NCBI RefSeq assembly: GCF_019320115.1
Contig: NC_089593.1
Location: 39,502,675-39,566,674, forward strand
Direction of reading: 5' to 3'
Length of the DNA: 64,000 nt
Source: Miscanthus floridulus
Lineage: Eukaryota > Streptophyta > Magnoliopsida > Poales > Poaceae
Shown: positions 63,911 through 64,000 of the stretch, piece by piece
Position numbering within the stretch: position 1 is the stretch's first letter
How the letters are laid out: every line of letters begins with the position of its first letter
Position numbers and translations under genes: made by a program
Notes under the pieces: model-generated
What the model saw: the letters and a program-made list of their open reading frames with translations, nothing else
Databases searched by the model: none
What the model was told of the DNA's origin: nothing

Positions 63911-64000
63911 ATCTTGCACTGATACTAACATTATCTCCAAACAGACCGAAACAAGATTCCACTTGAGCCTCATCACCTAGGAGTGCCATAGGGTGCGTCC
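63911..64000 (+). repeat. Partial satellite monomer at right edge
   Basis: Part of one monomer, cut by the window end at GGGTGCGTCC. It shows that the array continues to the right. Confidence 0.9.

Larger units (their letters stand above)
1..64000 (+). repeat. Satellite DNA array, 131/137-bp monomers, head-to-tail
   Basis: Every part of the window is a copy of one monomer. In order it holds a GTTTGGCAC or GTTTGGAAC core, AAACCGTGCACC, TATCTTGCAC, a degenerate hexamer run (ACTAAT ACTAAC ACTATC), CCAAACGGACCGAAAC, AGATTCCACTTGAGCC, TCGTCACCTAGGAG, CATCGGGTGC and CAAAATGATTTC. Core-to-core spacing is 131 bp when the monomer ends in GCCTT and 137 bp when it ends in CCTATGGTAC. All monomers share one orientation. 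The array is open at both window ends. Role is inferred: arrays of this size and structure are typical of plant centromeres or pericentromeres. The family may be the CEN38/pSau3A10-type 137-bp satellite of sorghum and relatives (memory only, about 50% sure). A non-centromeric heterochromatin satellite is the main alternative. Confidence 0.97.

Noticed and set aside
1..64000. CRISPR array
   Set aside because: The repeat is regular, but there are no unique spacers: the whole 131-137 bp is conserved between copies, and no cas genes are present.
1..64000. CENP-B box (TTCG....A..CGGG)
   Set aside because: CGGG is present in most monomers (CATCGGGTGC), but the bases before it do not fit the A and TTCG positions on either strand.
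1..64000. 5S rDNA, tRNA or other RNA gene repeat
   Set aside because: No recognisable 5S internal control region, tRNA boxes or polymerase III terminator runs occur in the monomer.
1..64000. Telomeric or subtelomeric repeat
   Set aside because: No TTTAGGG or TTAGGG runs are present; the only short subrepeat is the ACTAAT-type hexamer.
1..64000. A new multi-gene system (defence, biosynthesis, mobile element)
   Set aside because: No protein-coding content was found anywhere in the window; all structure is explained by one satellite family and its rearrangements.
1..64000. CCTAGG and GTGCAC palindromes as regulatory sites
   Set aside because: They occur in most monomers as part of the repeat and vary with it (CCTTGG, CCAAGG, ATGCAC). 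They are useful for predicting restriction ladders but give no evidence of regulation.

Overview
The whole 64-kb window is one tandem satellite DNA array. I see no gene, RNA gene, transposon, CRISPR array or single-copy sequence in it. About 480 monomers (my estimate from the average spacing) run head-to-tail in one orientation from the first base to the last, with no inversion and no foreign insertion that I could find. Monomers come in two lengths, 131 bp and 137 bp. The long form ends in a block like CCTATGGTAC before the next monomer's TTTGG; the short form ends in GCCTT. A 64-kb uninterrupted array with this monomer size, layered higher-order repeats (HORs) and heavy CpG decay points to a centromeric or pericentromeric satellite of a eukaryote with methylated DNA, most likely a plant. 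The 137-bp length and a GATC (Sau3AI) site inside the long-form block resemble the sorghum/sugarcane (Andropogoneae) centromeric satellite of the CEN38/pSau3A10 type. That is from memory and was not tested by alignment.

Layout, using the GTTTGG core as monomer start. 1-16,380: older, diverged repeats, with a 3,064-bp tandem duplication (about 575-6,691) and a 3.87/4.27-kb duplication (8,243-16,380). 16,381-18,522: mixed monomers with a short run of consecutive 137-mers. 18,523-28,266: a second family, one 2,406-bp unit and two units of about 3,467 bp (26 monomers). 28,535-49,779: the youngest part, built from a 21-monomer HOR of 2,799 bp; a 13-monomer block (1,757 bp) sits in it twice because a 6,158-bp segment was duplicated. 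49,780-64,000: older, diverged repeats that share monomer subtypes with the left end, arranged as HORs of variable length (about 14, 21, 17, 14, 21 and 9 monomers) that all begin with the same monomer subtype.

Nothing here acts as a gene set. The 60-99 codon open frames on both strands are by-products of the repeat: 131 and 137 both leave remainder 2 on division by 3, so frames cycle every three monomers and the same chance frames recur at HOR spacing. The interest of the window is structural: HOR birth, segment duplication, whole-monomer gain and loss, CpG decay, and short overlapping dyads at the monomer core. Comparisons were done by eye, so identities are qualitative unless differences are listed, and junctions are good to about 30 bp.
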